Source: an uncultured Clostridium sp. (GTDB lineage: Bacteria; Bacillota; Clostridia; Clostridiales; Clostridiaceae). Taken from it: 64,000 nucleotides of DNA. Location: the NCBI GenBank assembly GCA_900539375.1, contig UQBY01000005.1, positions 1-64,000 on the forward strand, written 5' to 3'. This document shows, in pieces, positions 48,487-57,487 of this stretch; position 1 is the stretch's first letter, and every line of letters begins with the position of its first letter. The position numbers were made by a program, and so were the translations under genes. Below the pieces are notes generated by a model. It was given only the letters and a program-made list of their open reading frames with translations. It was not told the origin of the DNA and did not search any database.

Positions 48487-49385
48487 TTTATACAGTAACA
48501 TTTAATCCTTCATTAGATTATATAGTGAAGGTTAATAATTTTAAATTAGGGGCTGTAAATAGAACCACAAGAGAGGACATTTATGCAGGAGGTAAAGGAA
48601 TTAATGTATCAATAGTTCTTAGCAATTTAGGATATAAAAGCAAAGCTTTAGGGTTTACAGCAGGTTTTACAGGAAATGAAATAGAAAGAAGAGTTAATGA
48701 AAAAGGAATTGATTCAGAATTTATTAAACTTAATGAAGGGCTTTCAAGAATAAATGTAAAAATGAAATCAAATGAGGAAAGTGAAATTAATGGAAATGGC
48801 CCTAATATAACAAAAGAAGCTTTAGATAAACTTTTTTCAAAACTAAATACATTAGAAAGTGGTGATATTTTAGTTTTAGCAGGAAGCATACCATCTTCTC
48901 TTCCTTCAGATATATATGAAAAGATAATGGCTTTTCTTAAAGATAAAAATATAAAAATAGTGGTAGATGCAACAAAGGATTTACTTTTAAATGTTTTAAA
49001 ATATAATCCATTTTTAATTAAACCTAATAATCATGAACTTGGAGAAATGTTTAACGTAGAACTTAAAAATGATGATGAAATAATTCATTATGGTAAAAAG
49101 CTGTTAGACATGGGAGCTGAAAATGTACTTATATCAATGGCTGGTGATGGGGCAATATTTTTGTCAAAGAATGGAGAAGCATTTAAAAGTGGTGTACCAA
49201 AGGGAGTAGTTAAAAATTCAGTAGGTGCAGGAGATTCTATGGTAGCTGGTTTTATAGCAGGATACTTAAAGGAAAGTGATTTAAATAAGGCATTTAAAAT
49301 GGGAGTTGCAACAGGAAGCGCTAGTGCTTTTTCTGAAGAACTTGCAACAAAAGATGAAGTAGAAAATTTATTAAAGGAATTATAA
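48483..49385 (+). CDS. fruK: 1-phosphofructokinase
   Basis: PfkB-family sugar kinase (300 residues) that phosphorylates fructose-1-phosphate to fructose-1,6-bisphosphate. Seen: the N-terminal TVTFNPSLDYIV, the AGGKGINVSIVLSNLG block (about 34-49), and the catalytic-base loop NSVGAGDSMVAGF (about 244-256, with the GAGD anion hole). Four-nt overlap with the regulator gene. The operon layout DeoR-FruK-FruA makes the fructose-1-phosphate substrate likely over tagatose-6-phosphate. Confidence 0.92.
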   Translation: MIYTVTFNPSLDYIVKVNNFKLGAVNRTTREDIYAGGKGINVSIVLSNLGYKSKALGFTAGFTGNEIERRVNEKGIDSEFIKLNEGLSRINVKMKSNEESEINGNGPNITKEALDKLFSKLNTLESGDILVLAGSIPSSLPSDIYEKIMAFLKDKNIKIVVDATKDLLLNVLKYNPFLIKPNNHELGEMFNVELKNDDEIIHYGKKLLDMGAENVLISMAGDGAIFLSKNGEAFKSGVPKGVVKNSVGAGDSMVAGFIAGYLKESDLNKAFKMGVATGSASAFSEELATKDEVENLLKEL

Positions 49386-49451
49386 AATTTTATTTTAATA
49401 GTGTAAAGGTTTAAGGACATAAATGAAATTAGTTTTAAAGGAGGAATTATT

Positions 49452-51353
49452 ATGAGAATTACAGATTTATTGAAAAAACAAGGAATAGCATTAGATGTTA
49501 AAGTTTCTTCAAAAAATGAAGCAATAGATAAATTAGTTAACTTAATGGAGGCTTCTGGTAATTTAAATAATAAAGAAGAATACAAAAGCAAAGTTCTTGA
49601 AAGAGAATCTTTAAGTACAACAGGAATTGGAGATGGAATAGCAATTCCACATGCTAAAACAAAAGCAGTAAAAAATCCAGGACTTAGTTCAATGGTAGTA
49701 AAGAATGGAGTTGATTATGACTCTTTAGATGGAGCACCTGCTAAATTATTCTTTATGATAGCAGCACCAGAATCTGCAAATAATCTTCATCTTGAAGTTT
49801 TAGCAAGATTATCTACAATCCTTATGGATGAAGATTTTAGAGAAAGTTTAATAAATGCAAAAAGTAAAGAAGAATATTTAAAACTTATTGATGATAAAGA
49901 AACTGAAAAATTCCCAGATGAGCCAAGAGAAGTAGAGAAACCAAAGGAAGGATATAGAGTCTTAGCAGTAACTGCTTGTCCAACAGGAATTGCTCATACC
50001 TACATGGCAGCTGAAAGCCTTGAAAAGAAAGGTAAGGAAATGGGAATTTCAATAAAGGTTGAAACCAATGGTTCAGGAGGGGCTAAAAATGTTTTAACTA
50101 AAAAAGAAATTGAAGAATGTGAATGTATAATAGTTGCAGCAGATAAAAAGGTTGAAATGAATAGATTTGATGGAAAGAGAGTTATTCAAACTAAGGTTGC
50201 AAATGGAATACATAAAGCAGAAGAACTTATAAATGAAGCAATAAGCAATAAAGCACCAATTTATCATGCAGATAAAGCTTCTCAAGATGGAGATGGTGGT
50301 AGTAATGAAGGTGAACTTGAAGAAAAGGAAAGCTTAGGAAGAAAATTCTATAAAGACTTAATGAATGGTGTATCTCACATGCTTCCATTTGTTATAGGTG
50401 GAGGAATATTAATAGCTATTGCCTTTTTATTAGATGATTATAGTATTGACCCAAGTAATTTTGGTAAAAACACCCCTCTTGCAGCTTTCTTTAAAACAAC
50501 AGGAGATACTGCCTTTGGCTTTATGCTTCCAATATTAGCTGGATATATTGCAATGAGTATTGGTGACAGACCTGCTTTAGCAGTTGGTTTTGTTGGAGGA
50601 GCTTTAGCAAATAGTGGTGGCTCAGGATTTTTAGGTGCATTACTTGCAGGTTTTATAGCAGGATACGTTGTATTAGGTCTTAAGAAGTTATTTGATTATT
50701 TACCAGATAGTTTAGAAGGTTTAAAACCAACATTACTTTACCCTGTACTTGGAATATTATTAATTGGTGTAATTATAACTTATATAGTAAACCCTCCAGT
50801 TGGAGCTTTAAATAACTTAATGACAAATGCACTTAATTCAATGGGAGAAAGTAGTAGTGTAGTTTTAGGATTAATCTTAGGTGGAATGATGTCAATAGAT
50901 ATGGGTGGTCCATTTAACAAAGCAGCTTATGTATTTGGTACAGCATCATTAACTTCAGGAAATTATGTTATAATGGCTTCTGTAATGGCAGGAGGAATGG
51001 TTCCACCACTTGCAATAGCCTTATGTACAACATTCTTTAAAAAGAAATTTACAGCAAGTGAAAGAAAGTCAGGAATAACAAATTATATTATGGGATTATC
51101 ATTTATAACAGAAGGTGCAATTCCATTTGCAGCTTCAGACCCAGCAAGAGTAATTCCTTCTTGTGTAGTAGGTTCAGCAATAGCAGGTGGATTAACAGCA
51201 TTCTTTGGATGTACATTAAGAGCACCTCATGGTGGAATATTTGTAATACCAGTTATAGGAAAACCTTTTGGATTCTTAGCAGCAGTTGTAATAGGTTCTT
51301 TAGTAGGAATGATATTACTTGCATTACTAAAAAAAGATGTTAAAGAAGCATAA
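49452..51353 (+). CDS. fruA: PTS fructose transporter subunit IIABC
   Basis: A 633-residue fused fructose-specific enzyme II. EIIA at about 1-145 with the phosphorylated histidine in GIAIPHAKT (about 60-68); EIIB at about 170-265 with the phosphocysteine in VTACPTGIAHTYMAAE (about 175-190); EIIC at about 295-630 with some nine hydrophobic helices and the conserved MGGPFNKAAY and TEGAIPFAA segments. It brings in fructose as fructose-1-phosphate for FruK. AAAGGAGG site 7 nt before ATG. Confidence 0.95.
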   Translation: MRITDLLKKQGIALDVKVSSKNEAIDKLVNLMEASGNLNNKEEYKSKVLERESLSTTGIGDGIAIPHAKTKAVKNPGLSSMVVKNGVDYDSLDGAPAKLFFMIAAPESANNLHLEVLARLSTILMDEDFRESLINAKSKEEYLKLIDDKETEKFPDEPREVEKPKEGYRVLAVTACPTGIAHTYMAAESLEKKGKEMGISIKVETNGSGGAKNVLTKKEIEECECIIVAADKKVEMNRFDGKRVIQTKVANGIHKAEELINEAISNKAPIYHADKASQDGDGGSNEGELEEKESLGRKFYKDLMNGVSHMLPFVIGGGILIAIAFLLDDYSIDPSNFGKNTPLAAFFKTTGDTAFGFMLPILAGYIAMSIGDRPALAVGFVGGALANSGGSGFLGALLAGFIAGYVVLGLKKLFDYLPDSLEGLKPTLLYPVLGILLIGVIITYIVNPPVGALNNLMTNALNSMGESSSVVLGLILGGMMSIDMGGPFNKAAYVFGTASLTSGNYVIMASVMAGGMVPPLAIALCTTFFKKKFTASERKSGITNYIMGLSFITEGAIPFAASDPARVIPSCVVGSAIAGGLTAFFGCTLRAPHGGIFVIPVIGKPFGFLAAVVIGSLVGMILLALLKKDVKEA

Positions 51354-51382
51354 AAGTTAAATATACCCTCTAAAAATATATA

Positions 51383-51435
51383 AAAGTTATGGCATTAAGA
51401 AATATTTATAAAAAATTTCTTTTTGCCATAACTTT
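51383..51435 (+). terminator. hairpin after fruA
   Basis: 12-bp stem AAAGTTATGGCA (51383-51394) with TGCCATAACTTT (51424-51435), inner stem AAGAAAT/ATTTCTT. T-tract after it is weak. The apex GCATTAAGAAATATT ... AAATTTCTTT is shared with the hairpin at 26211-26260, while the lower stem differs. Confidence 0.75.
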
Positions 51436-51444
51436 ACTTATTCT

Positions 51445-51499
51445 ATAGGAAATTATATATTTTGAAAACTATGGATAACTTACCAAGTTAATAATAAAG
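51445..51499 (+). repeat. post-terminator repeat, copy B
   Basis: ATAGGAAATTATATATTTTG then AAAACTATGGATAACTTACC and AAGTTAATAATA. Over 52 positions it differs from copy C (52527) at 7, all transitions. Confidence 0.7.
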
Positions 51500-51544
51500 C
51501 TTAGTAAAAGAAATAAGTTTAAGAATTTCCTTTCATTTAGTTAG

Positions 51545-51617
51545 AAAGTTTTAATTATTGTTTTGCGTTGACTTGGAGCTAACAGGGCGGAAAAAGCAAA
51601 ATAATAATTGAAACTTT
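51545..51617 (+). repeat. hairpin repeat with conserved ACTTGGAGC loop (copy 3)
   Basis: A 22-bp stem, 51545-51566 (AAAGTTTTAATTATTGTTTT then GC) with 51596-51617 (GCAAAATAATAATTGAAACT then TT); the only two non-Watson-Crick positions are G-U pairs if transcribed from this strand. The 29-nt loop contains GACTTGGAGCTAACAGGGCG. It lies between fruA and the SseB gene and is followed by a T-run. Confidence 0.75.
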
Positions 51618-51723
51618 TTTATTATAAAACATTTACATTGAATAAATATCTAATAAATGATAAAATTATATTAGTAAAATTACTTAAAGTAATTAGGCTA
51701 AAATGTGGGAGGATAGTAAAATA

Positions 51724-52458
51724 ATGAACAAATTAGAAAAAATATTTGAAGAAGCAATAAAAGAACCAGGAAAAAGAATAGAATTTTATAAGACACTATT
51801 AGAGGAAAAGGTATATGCTATAATTCCTATAGATAGTGATGAAGATATAAAAGACGGAAAGTATGTTAAGGACAATAAGGTAAGACTTCTTACATTAAAA
51901 AATCAAAATGAAATTGAGTTTTTCCCTGTTTTTACAAGTGTTGAAGAAATAAGAAAAGCATTTCCAAAGCATAATGTAGGATATGTAGAAGGACCAGGAA
52001 GATGGTATTTTAATTTAGTAAGAGGAAAAAATGTTATATTAAATCCATTTTCAGAAAATGCTAAACCTTTTGTTCCTCAAGAAATTGAAGACATGCTTAA
52101 TGGTAACTTATTTGATGTTAAAAAGACAGCTATAAATAAAGACCAACAAATTATGATAGGAAAACCAAAGGTTTATCCAGAAAAGCTTGTAAATACTTTA
52201 AAGTCTTATTTTGAAGGAAATAAAGATGTAAGAACAGCTTTCTTAGTAGAATATTCTAATGGAGAGGACAGACCTCATTCATTAGTAATTGTTGATACAG
52301 AAGGGGATATGGAAAGCCTTGTTAGAGAAGCTTCAATAGCTGCTAAAGGTTCCTTAGAAGATGGAAATTATGTTGAATTTATGGAACTTGATTTATCAAA
52401 TACCATAGGAGTTCATGTAATAAATAGTGAAACACCTTTTTATAAGAGAGAAAATTAA
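51724..52458 (+). CDS. SseB family protein
   Basis: A 244-residue soluble protein resembling the SseB (enhanced serine sensitivity) group. The N-terminal half (LEEKVYAIIPI, EFFPVFTSVEEIRKAF, YVEGPGRWYFNLVRG, GKNVILNPFSENAKPFVPQEIEDM, about 28-125) matches the SseB domain, and the C-terminal half (about 150-240) matches the SseB C-terminal domain. No catalytic motif; function unknown. Start ATG 51724 lies just after GGGAGG, and ATG 51703 is placed before that site and rejected. Free-standing gene. Confidence 0.78.
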   Translation: MNKLEKIFEEAIKEPGKRIEFYKTLLEEKVYAIIPIDSDEDIKDGKYVKDNKVRLLTLKNQNEIEFFPVFTSVEEIRKAFPKHNVGYVEGPGRWYFNLVRGKNVILNPFSENAKPFVPQEIEDMLNGNLFDVKKTAINKDQQIMIGKPKVYPEKLVNTLKSYFEGNKDVRTAFLVEYSNGEDRPHSLVIVDTEGDMESLVREASIAAKGSLEDGNYVEFMELDLSNTIGVHVINSETPFYKREN

Positions 52459-52476
52459 AAAAAGTTAGTAGTTTTT

Positions 52477-52526
52477 GCTAAAGCTAATTGATTTTTTAGT
52501 TAATTAGCCTTAGCTCTTTTTATTTT
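52477..52526 (+). terminator. terminator after the SseB gene
   Basis: GCTAAAGCTAATT (52477-52489) with AATTAGCCTTAGC (52502-52514), one mismatch, T-run. Confidence 0.85.
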
Positions 52527-52578
52527 ATAGGAAATTGTGTATTTTGAAAACCATAGATAACCTGCTAAGTTAATAATA
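52527..52578 (+). repeat. post-terminator repeat, copy C
   Basis: Starts ATAGGAAATTGTGTATTTTG and ends AAGTTAATAATA, directly after the terminator T-run. Near copy of the element at 51445. Confidence 0.7.
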
Positions 52579-52669
52579 TATCCACTATGCTTTTTATTTA
52601 ATAAATTATTGTAATTTTATTAAAAAAGAATATATAATAATGTTAAACCATATTAATGGAGTTGATGTT

Positions 52670-54043
52670 ATGTTAGTTGAAAATATAATAAAAGAGCATA
52701 AAGATTTTTTTCTCTCAAACAAAACTTTAGATATTAATTTTCGAATTGAACAACTTAAAAAGTTAAAAATTTCATTAAAAGCTTATGAAAATAAACTAAC
52801 TAGGGCATTAAAAAAAGATTTAGGTAAAGGTAGATTTGAAAGCTATTGTTGTGAAATAGGCTTTGAATTAAATAGTATTACTAATACTATTAAAAATTTA
52901 AAAAAATGGACAAAACCTAAAAAGAAGAAAACACCTTTTTATTTGTTTTCTTCAAAAAGTCTTATTTTAAGAGAACCCTATGGAACTGTTCTTATAATAG
53001 GTCCTTATAATTATCCAGTGCAACTTGTATTAGAACCTTTAATTGGAGCAATAGCAGCAGGAAATTGTGCTGTTTTAAAGCTTTCAGAATTAACTCCAAA
53101 TGTTTCAAGTGTTTTAAAAGAAATGATTTCTTTTACCTTTAGTAGTGAATATATAAGAGTTATTATTGGAGATGAAAAGATAGGAAATGAGTTAATTCAT
53201 GGGAATTTTGACTATATCTTTTTTACAGGAAGTGAAAGAGTAGGGAAGATAGTAATGAAAGCAGCTGCAGAAAATTTAACTCCAGTAACCTTAGAACTTG
53301 GAGGGAAAAGTCCTGTTATTGTAGATGAAACTGCAAATTTAAAAGTTGCAGCAGAAAGAATAATATGGGGAAAAACCCTTAATGCAGGACAAACTTGTGT
53401 AGCACCAGATTATCTTTTAGTTCATGAATCTATAAAGAAGGAACTTATTAAAGAACTTATTTATGCACTTGAAGACTTTTATGGGGAGGATATACAAAAA
53501 AGTAAGGATTTTTGTCGTATAGTTAATGAAAAACATTTTTATCGTATAAAACATATACTAGATGAAGATGAAGAATATATTGTCTTTGGAGGAAAAACAG
53601 ATTATAAAGAAAATTATATAGAACCAACTATATTAGAGCTTCCTTCCTTTAATGGAGCCTCAATGAATGAAGAGATTTTTGGACCTATTCTTCCTATAAT
53701 AAGCTATAATGATATTAATTATGTAATTAATGAAATAAGAAAAAGACCTAAGCCATTAGCTTTATATTTATTTACAACAAAAAAAGAAAATGAAAAGATT
53801 ATAGTATCCTCTATTTCTTCTGGAGGAGTATGTATAAATGATACTATAAGTCATCTTATAAATCCTAATCTTCCCTTTGGAGGAGTTGGAAATTCTGGAA
53901 TTGGAGCTTATCATGGAGAATATAGTTTTAAGACCTTTTCTCATGAAAAAAGTATATTAAAGAAAAAAAATAAACCAAATTTCACTATGATTTACCCGCC
54001 ATATAAGGGTAAACTATATCTTGTAAAAAAGATTTTTAAATAA
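52670..54043 (+). CDS. aldehyde dehydrogenase
   Basis: NAD(P)-dependent aldehyde oxidation. The product is 457 residues, similar to the class 3 (YwdH/ALDH3-like) group that act on fatty or aromatic aldehydes. Seen: nucleotide-binding FTGSERVGKIV (about 185-195), catalytic Glu in TLELGGKSPVIV (about 208-219), catalytic Cys in NAGQTCVAPDY (about 240-250, preceded by WGKTLNAGQTC), and PFGGVGNSGIG near the C-terminus. A C-terminal basic hydrophobic tail may bind membrane. ATG 52670 is preferred; its GGAG (52658-52661) lies inside the longer frame starting at 52640. Confidence 0.9.
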   Translation: MLVENIIKEHKDFFLSNKTLDINFRIEQLKKLKISLKAYENKLTRALKKDLGKGRFESYCCEIGFELNSITNTIKNLKKWTKPKKKKTPFYLFSSKSLILREPYGTVLIIGPYNYPVQLVLEPLIGAIAAGNCAVLKLSELTPNVSSVLKEMISFTFSSEYIRVIIGDEKIGNELIHGNFDYIFFTGSERVGKIVMKAAAENLTPVTLELGGKSPVIVDETANLKVAAERIIWGKTLNAGQTCVAPDYLLVHESIKKELIKELIYALEDFYGEDIQKSKDFCRIVNEKHFYRIKHILDEDEEYIVFGGKTDYKENYIEPTILELPSFNGASMNEEIFGPILPIISYNDINYVINEIRKRPKPLALYLFTTKKENEKIIVSSISSGGVCINDTISHLINPNLPFGGVGNSGIGAYHGEYSFKTFSHEKSILKKKNKPNFTMIYPPYKGKLYLVKKIFK

Positions 54044-54082
54044 TAAAGAAAAGAAATCTAGTACTTATAAAGAAAATTTTTT

Positions 54083-54108
54083 AGGTAAGAGAAATCTTAC
54101 CTTTTCTT
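54083..54108 (+). terminator. GAAA-tetraloop terminator after the aldehyde dehydrogenase gene
   Basis: GGTAAGA (54084-54090), loop GAAA, TCTTACC (54095-54101), then TTTTCTT. Confidence 0.75.
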
Positions 54109-54138
54109 GACTAAATTTAAATTATAATATAATATAAT
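54107..54138 (+). promoter_or_regulatory. promoter of the homocysteine methyltransferase/MTHFR gene
   Basis: TTGACT (54107-54112) followed by three overlapping TATAAT repeats (54123, 54128, 54133); the middle one gives a 15-nt spacer and the last 20. No SAM riboswitch or T-box is visible in the leader. Confidence 0.4.
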
Positions 54139-54184
54139 TAGCAATATATGCAAAGTATGTTTTAAAATAAAGGGAGATGATGTT

Positions 54185-55969
54185 TTGGAAACAATAAAAG
54201 AATATCTAAAAAATAATATTCTTATATGTGATGGCGCTATGGGAACATATTATTCTGAAATTACAGGAAATGATGCAGAATACTGTGAGTTTGCAAATAT
54301 ACATAATAAGGAAGTAATAAAAAGCATACATAGTGAATATATTGAAGCAGGGGCAAAGCTTATAAGAACAAATACTTTTTCAGCTAATACTTTAACTCTT
54401 CAAGTTTCTAGAGAAAAGGTTAGAGAAATAATAAAAAATGGAATAGAAATAGCAAAAGAAGCTACAAAAACTAAAGACATTTATATTGCAGGAAGTATAG
54501 GACCAATAAGATTAGATGGTTTAGAGGATGAAGAGGATAAAATATTAGAAGAACTTAAATTTGTAGTTGATTGTTTTTTAGAAAACAACATTAACATATT
54601 TGTTTTAGAAACTTTAAGTAACACTACATATATTAAAGAAATAACAGAATATATTAAAGAAAAAAGTAAAGAAAGTTTTGTTTTAACTCAATTTGCAGTA
54701 AAGCCTGATGGATTTTCAAGAGATGGTATAAGTGTAAATAGAATATTTAAATATATAAGCAGTTTAAAATCTATTGATGCTTATGGATTAAACTGTGGTA
54801 TGGGACCTACATCTATTTATGAAGTATTAAAAAACTTTGATTTTAATGGAAAAATAATTTCAGTACTTCCTAATGCAGGATATCCTATGGTTATTCAAGA
54901 AAGAACAGTTTATACAAATAATCCAGAATACTTTGCAAAAAAGATGGAGAAAATTAAATCCTTAGGGGTATCTATTATTGGTGGTTGCTGTGGAACTAAA
55001 CCTTCATATATAAAAGGAATTTCATCAAAGGTAGAAAATAAGAAAATAGAAATTTCTTATACAAAAGAAGAAAAGGTTCAAGTTAAAAATAAAGTTCATA
55101 ATACCTTTAAAGAAAAGCTTTATAATAATGAATTTGTAAATGTAATAGAACTTTCAGCACCTATAGATACTGATATATCAGGTCTTATAAATGGAGCAAA
55201 ACTTTGTAAAGAAAATAATATAGATTTAGTAACTATTCCAGATTCACCAATGTCTAAAGTAAGGGCAGAGTCTGTATTAATGGCATCTAAGATAAAAAGA
55301 GAAATTGGAATTGAAGCAATGCCTCATATATGTTGTAGAGATAGAAATACAAATGCAATAAGGTCAAGTATTCTTGCAGGACATATTGAAAACATAAGAA
55401 ATATTTTAGCAATTACAGGAGACCCAGTTTCAGATGCAAATAAAGTAGAAACTAAAAATGTTTTTAATTTAAATTCTTTTAAGCTTATAAATTTAATTAG
55501 AGAAACAAATGAGCAAATATTTAAAGGCGATGAAATATTTATAGGAGGAGCTTTTAATCCTAATGTAAAAAATAAAGAAGCAGAATTTAAAAGAATGCTT
55601 AAAAAAATAGAAAATGGAGCTTCTTTTTTCTTAACTCAACCTATTTATGATGATGAAACAATTGAGTTTTTAAAAAGTGTAAAAGAAAGAACTAATGCAA
55701 AAGTATTAGCAGGAATACTTCCTATTGTAACTTATAAAAATGCCCAATTTTTAAATAATGAGCTTCCAGGAGTTAAAATTCCTGAAGAAATAATAAATAG
55801 ATTTTCTCCTGATATGACAAAGGAAGAGGCAGAAAAGGTTGGAATAGAGATTGCTGTAGAAATAGGCAAAAAACTTAAAAAGGTATGTGACGGATTTTAT
55901 TTTATAACACCTTTCAAGAGAGTTTATATGTTAATGGAAATAATAAAAAGATTAAATAATGAGGAATAA
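54185..55969 (+). CDS. bifunctional homocysteine S-methyltransferase / methylenetetrahydrofolate reductase
   Basis: A 594-residue fusion. The N-terminal half (about 1-290) is a zinc homocysteine methyltransferase with DGAMGTYY, the first zinc cysteine in LNCGMGP (about 203-209) and GGCCGTKP (about 274-281) with the paired cysteines. The C-terminal half (about 310-590) is a 5,10-methylenetetrahydrofolate reductase: IELSAP, ITGDP, and FFLTQPIYD motifs. It resembles B. subtilis YitJ. In this architecture the methyl group may come from methylfolate or SMM. Start TTG 54185 after a GGGAGATGATG site. It links folate one-carbon units to methionine. Confidence 0.92.
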   Translation: METIKEYLKNNILICDGAMGTYYSEITGNDAEYCEFANIHNKEVIKSIHSEYIEAGAKLIRTNTFSANTLTLQVSREKVREIIKNGIEIAKEATKTKDIYIAGSIGPIRLDGLEDEEDKILEELKFVVDCFLENNINIFVLETLSNTTYIKEITEYIKEKSKESFVLTQFAVKPDGFSRDGISVNRIFKYISSLKSIDAYGLNCGMGPTSIYEVLKNFDFNGKIISVLPNAGYPMVIQERTVYTNNPEYFAKKMEKIKSLGVSIIGGCCGTKPSYIKGISSKVENKKIEISYTKEEKVQVKNKVHNTFKEKLYNNEFVNVIELSAPIDTDISGLINGAKLCKENNIDLVTIPDSPMSKVRAESVLMASKIKREIGIEAMPHICCRDRNTNAIRSSILAGHIENIRNILAITGDPVSDANKVETKNVFNLNSFKLINLIRETNEQIFKGDEIFIGGAFNPNVKNKEAEFKRMLKKIENGASFFLTQPIYDDETIEFLKSVKERTNAKVLAGILPIVTYKNAQFLNNELPGVKIPEEIINRFSPDMTKEEAEKVGIEIAVEIGKKLKKVCDGFYFITPFKRVYMLMEIIKRLNNEE

Positions 55970-56072
55970 AAGATATAAATTTTTAAAATTATTTAATAAA
56001 ATATAAAAAATTATTAAGATTTATGATATAATTATAATAATTTTTTAAAAGTATTTAGGGAGGGGGATATAA

Positions 56073-57446
56073 ATGATAAATGGTAAGAATATATTTTCAG
56101 AAATTACACCTGAAATAAAAGAGTTAGAGAAAATATGTGAAGCTAATAGTTCAATTGATCCTAAACTTTATATAGAACATAAAGTTAATAGAGGTTTAAG
56201 AGATATAAATGGAAAAGGTGTTTTAACTGGTCTTACAGAAATATCTGAAGTTAATGGTAAAAGAGAAGTAAATGGAGAAACTATTGAAATTGAAGGAGAA
56301 ATTTTTTACAGAGGAATTCCTATAGAAAAACTTGTAGATGGAGCTATAAGGGGAAATTATTCTTGTTTTGAAGAAACAACATATCTATTATTATTTGGAA
56401 AGCTTCCAAATAAAAAAGAATTTGAAGAATTTAAAAAGCTTTTAGCTCATTATAGAAGTCTTCCAACTTCCTTTGTAAGAGATGTTATAATGAAGGCACC
56501 AAGCTTTGATATGATGAATACCTTATCTAGAAGTGTATTAACATTATATTCTTATGATGAACGTCCAAATGATATTTCAATATCTAATGTAATACGTCAA
56601 AGTCTTCAACTTATAGCTACATTCCCATTATTATCAGTATATGGGTATCATGCTTATAACTATTATTATAAAGAGAAGAGTTTAGTAATACATACACCAA
56701 AGCCAGAGCTTTCAACAGCAGAAAATATTTTACATATGCTAAGATTAGATAGTAAATATACAGAACTTGAGGCAAGAATTTTAGATATTGCTTTAGTTCT
56801 TCATGCAGAACATGGTGGTGGAAATAACTCAACCTTTACAACTCACGTTGTATCATCATCAGGAACAGATACCTATTCTACAATAGCTGCTGCTTTAGGT
56901 TCATTAAAAGGACCAAAACATGGTGGAGCAAACCTTAAAGTTATGCAAATGTTTGATGATATGAAGAAAAATGTTAAAGATTGGACAAATGAAGAGGAAG
57001 TTAAAAAATATTTAGAAGATATTTTAGATAAAAAAGCTTTTGACAAATCAGGATTAATTTATGGGGTAGGACATGCTATATACACAAAATCAGATCCAAG
57101 AGCTAAAATATTTGAAAGATATGTAAAGAAATTATCTGAAGAAAAAGGATTTGAAAGAGAATATGAATTATATGCTCTTGTAGCAAAAATTGCTCCAAAG
57201 CTTGTATCTGAAAGAAGACGTACTCATAAATCTGTATGTGTAAATATAGACTTTTATAGTGGATTTATTTATTCAATGCTAGGACTTCCATTAGAACTTT
57301 ATACTCCAATATTTGCAATAGCAAGAATTGTTGGATGGAGTGCTCATAGAATTGAAGAACTTATAAATGCCACTAAGATAATAAGACCAGCTTATATGAG
57401 TGTTATGGAACATAAAGAATATAAAGATTTAGAAGATAGAGAATAG
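56073..57446 (+). CDS. citrate synthase (paralog 2)
   Basis: 457 residues, closely similar to the protein at 27839 over its whole length, including HGGGNNSTFTTHVVSSSGTDTYS, GPKHGGAN, GVGHAIYTKSDPRA and NIDFYSGFIYSML. Key residues of the citrate synthase fold are intact, so both copies should be active. No MarR gene is attached to this one; it is followed by a shared terminator and a LuxR gene in the opposite direction. The two may differ in regulation or substrate (for example 2-methylcitrate synthesis). Confidence 0.88.
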   Translation: MINGKNIFSEITPEIKELEKICEANSSIDPKLYIEHKVNRGLRDINGKGVLTGLTEISEVNGKREVNGETIEIEGEIFYRGIPIEKLVDGAIRGNYSCFEETTYLLLFGKLPNKKEFEEFKKLLAHYRSLPTSFVRDVIMKAPSFDMMNTLSRSVLTLYSYDERPNDISISNVIRQSLQLIATFPLLSVYGYHAYNYYYKEKSLVIHTPKPELSTAENILHMLRLDSKYTELEARILDIALVLHAEHGGGNNSTFTTHVVSSSGTDTYSTIAAALGSLKGPKHGGANLKVMQMFDDMKKNVKDWTNEEEVKKYLEDILDKKAFDKSGLIYGVGHAIYTKSDPRAKIFERYVKKLSEEKGFEREYELYALVAKIAPKLVSERRRTHKSVCVNIDFYSGFIYSMLGLPLELYTPIFAIARIVGWSAHRIEELINATKIIRPAYMSVMEHKEYKDLEDRE

Positions 57447-57448
57447 TA

Positions 57449-57487
57449 AACTTAAAAAAGCAGCTTTAAAGGCTGCTTTTTTAAGTT
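57449..57487 (+). terminator. bidirectional terminator
   Basis: 16-bp perfect stem AACTTAAAAAAGCAGC (57449-57464) with GCTGCTTTTTTAAGTT (57472-57487), overlapping the end of the LuxR gene. Confidence 0.92.

Noticed and set aside
51161..51343. Short plus-strand frame inside the end of fruA
   Set aside because: Out-of-frame shadow of the EIIC helices; no start signal and Ser/Ile/Trp-rich composition.
54139..54184. Possible SAM (S-box) riboswitch before the homocysteine methyltransferase gene
   Set aside because: The leader is too short and lacks the S-box core; a promoter is close to the start codon.
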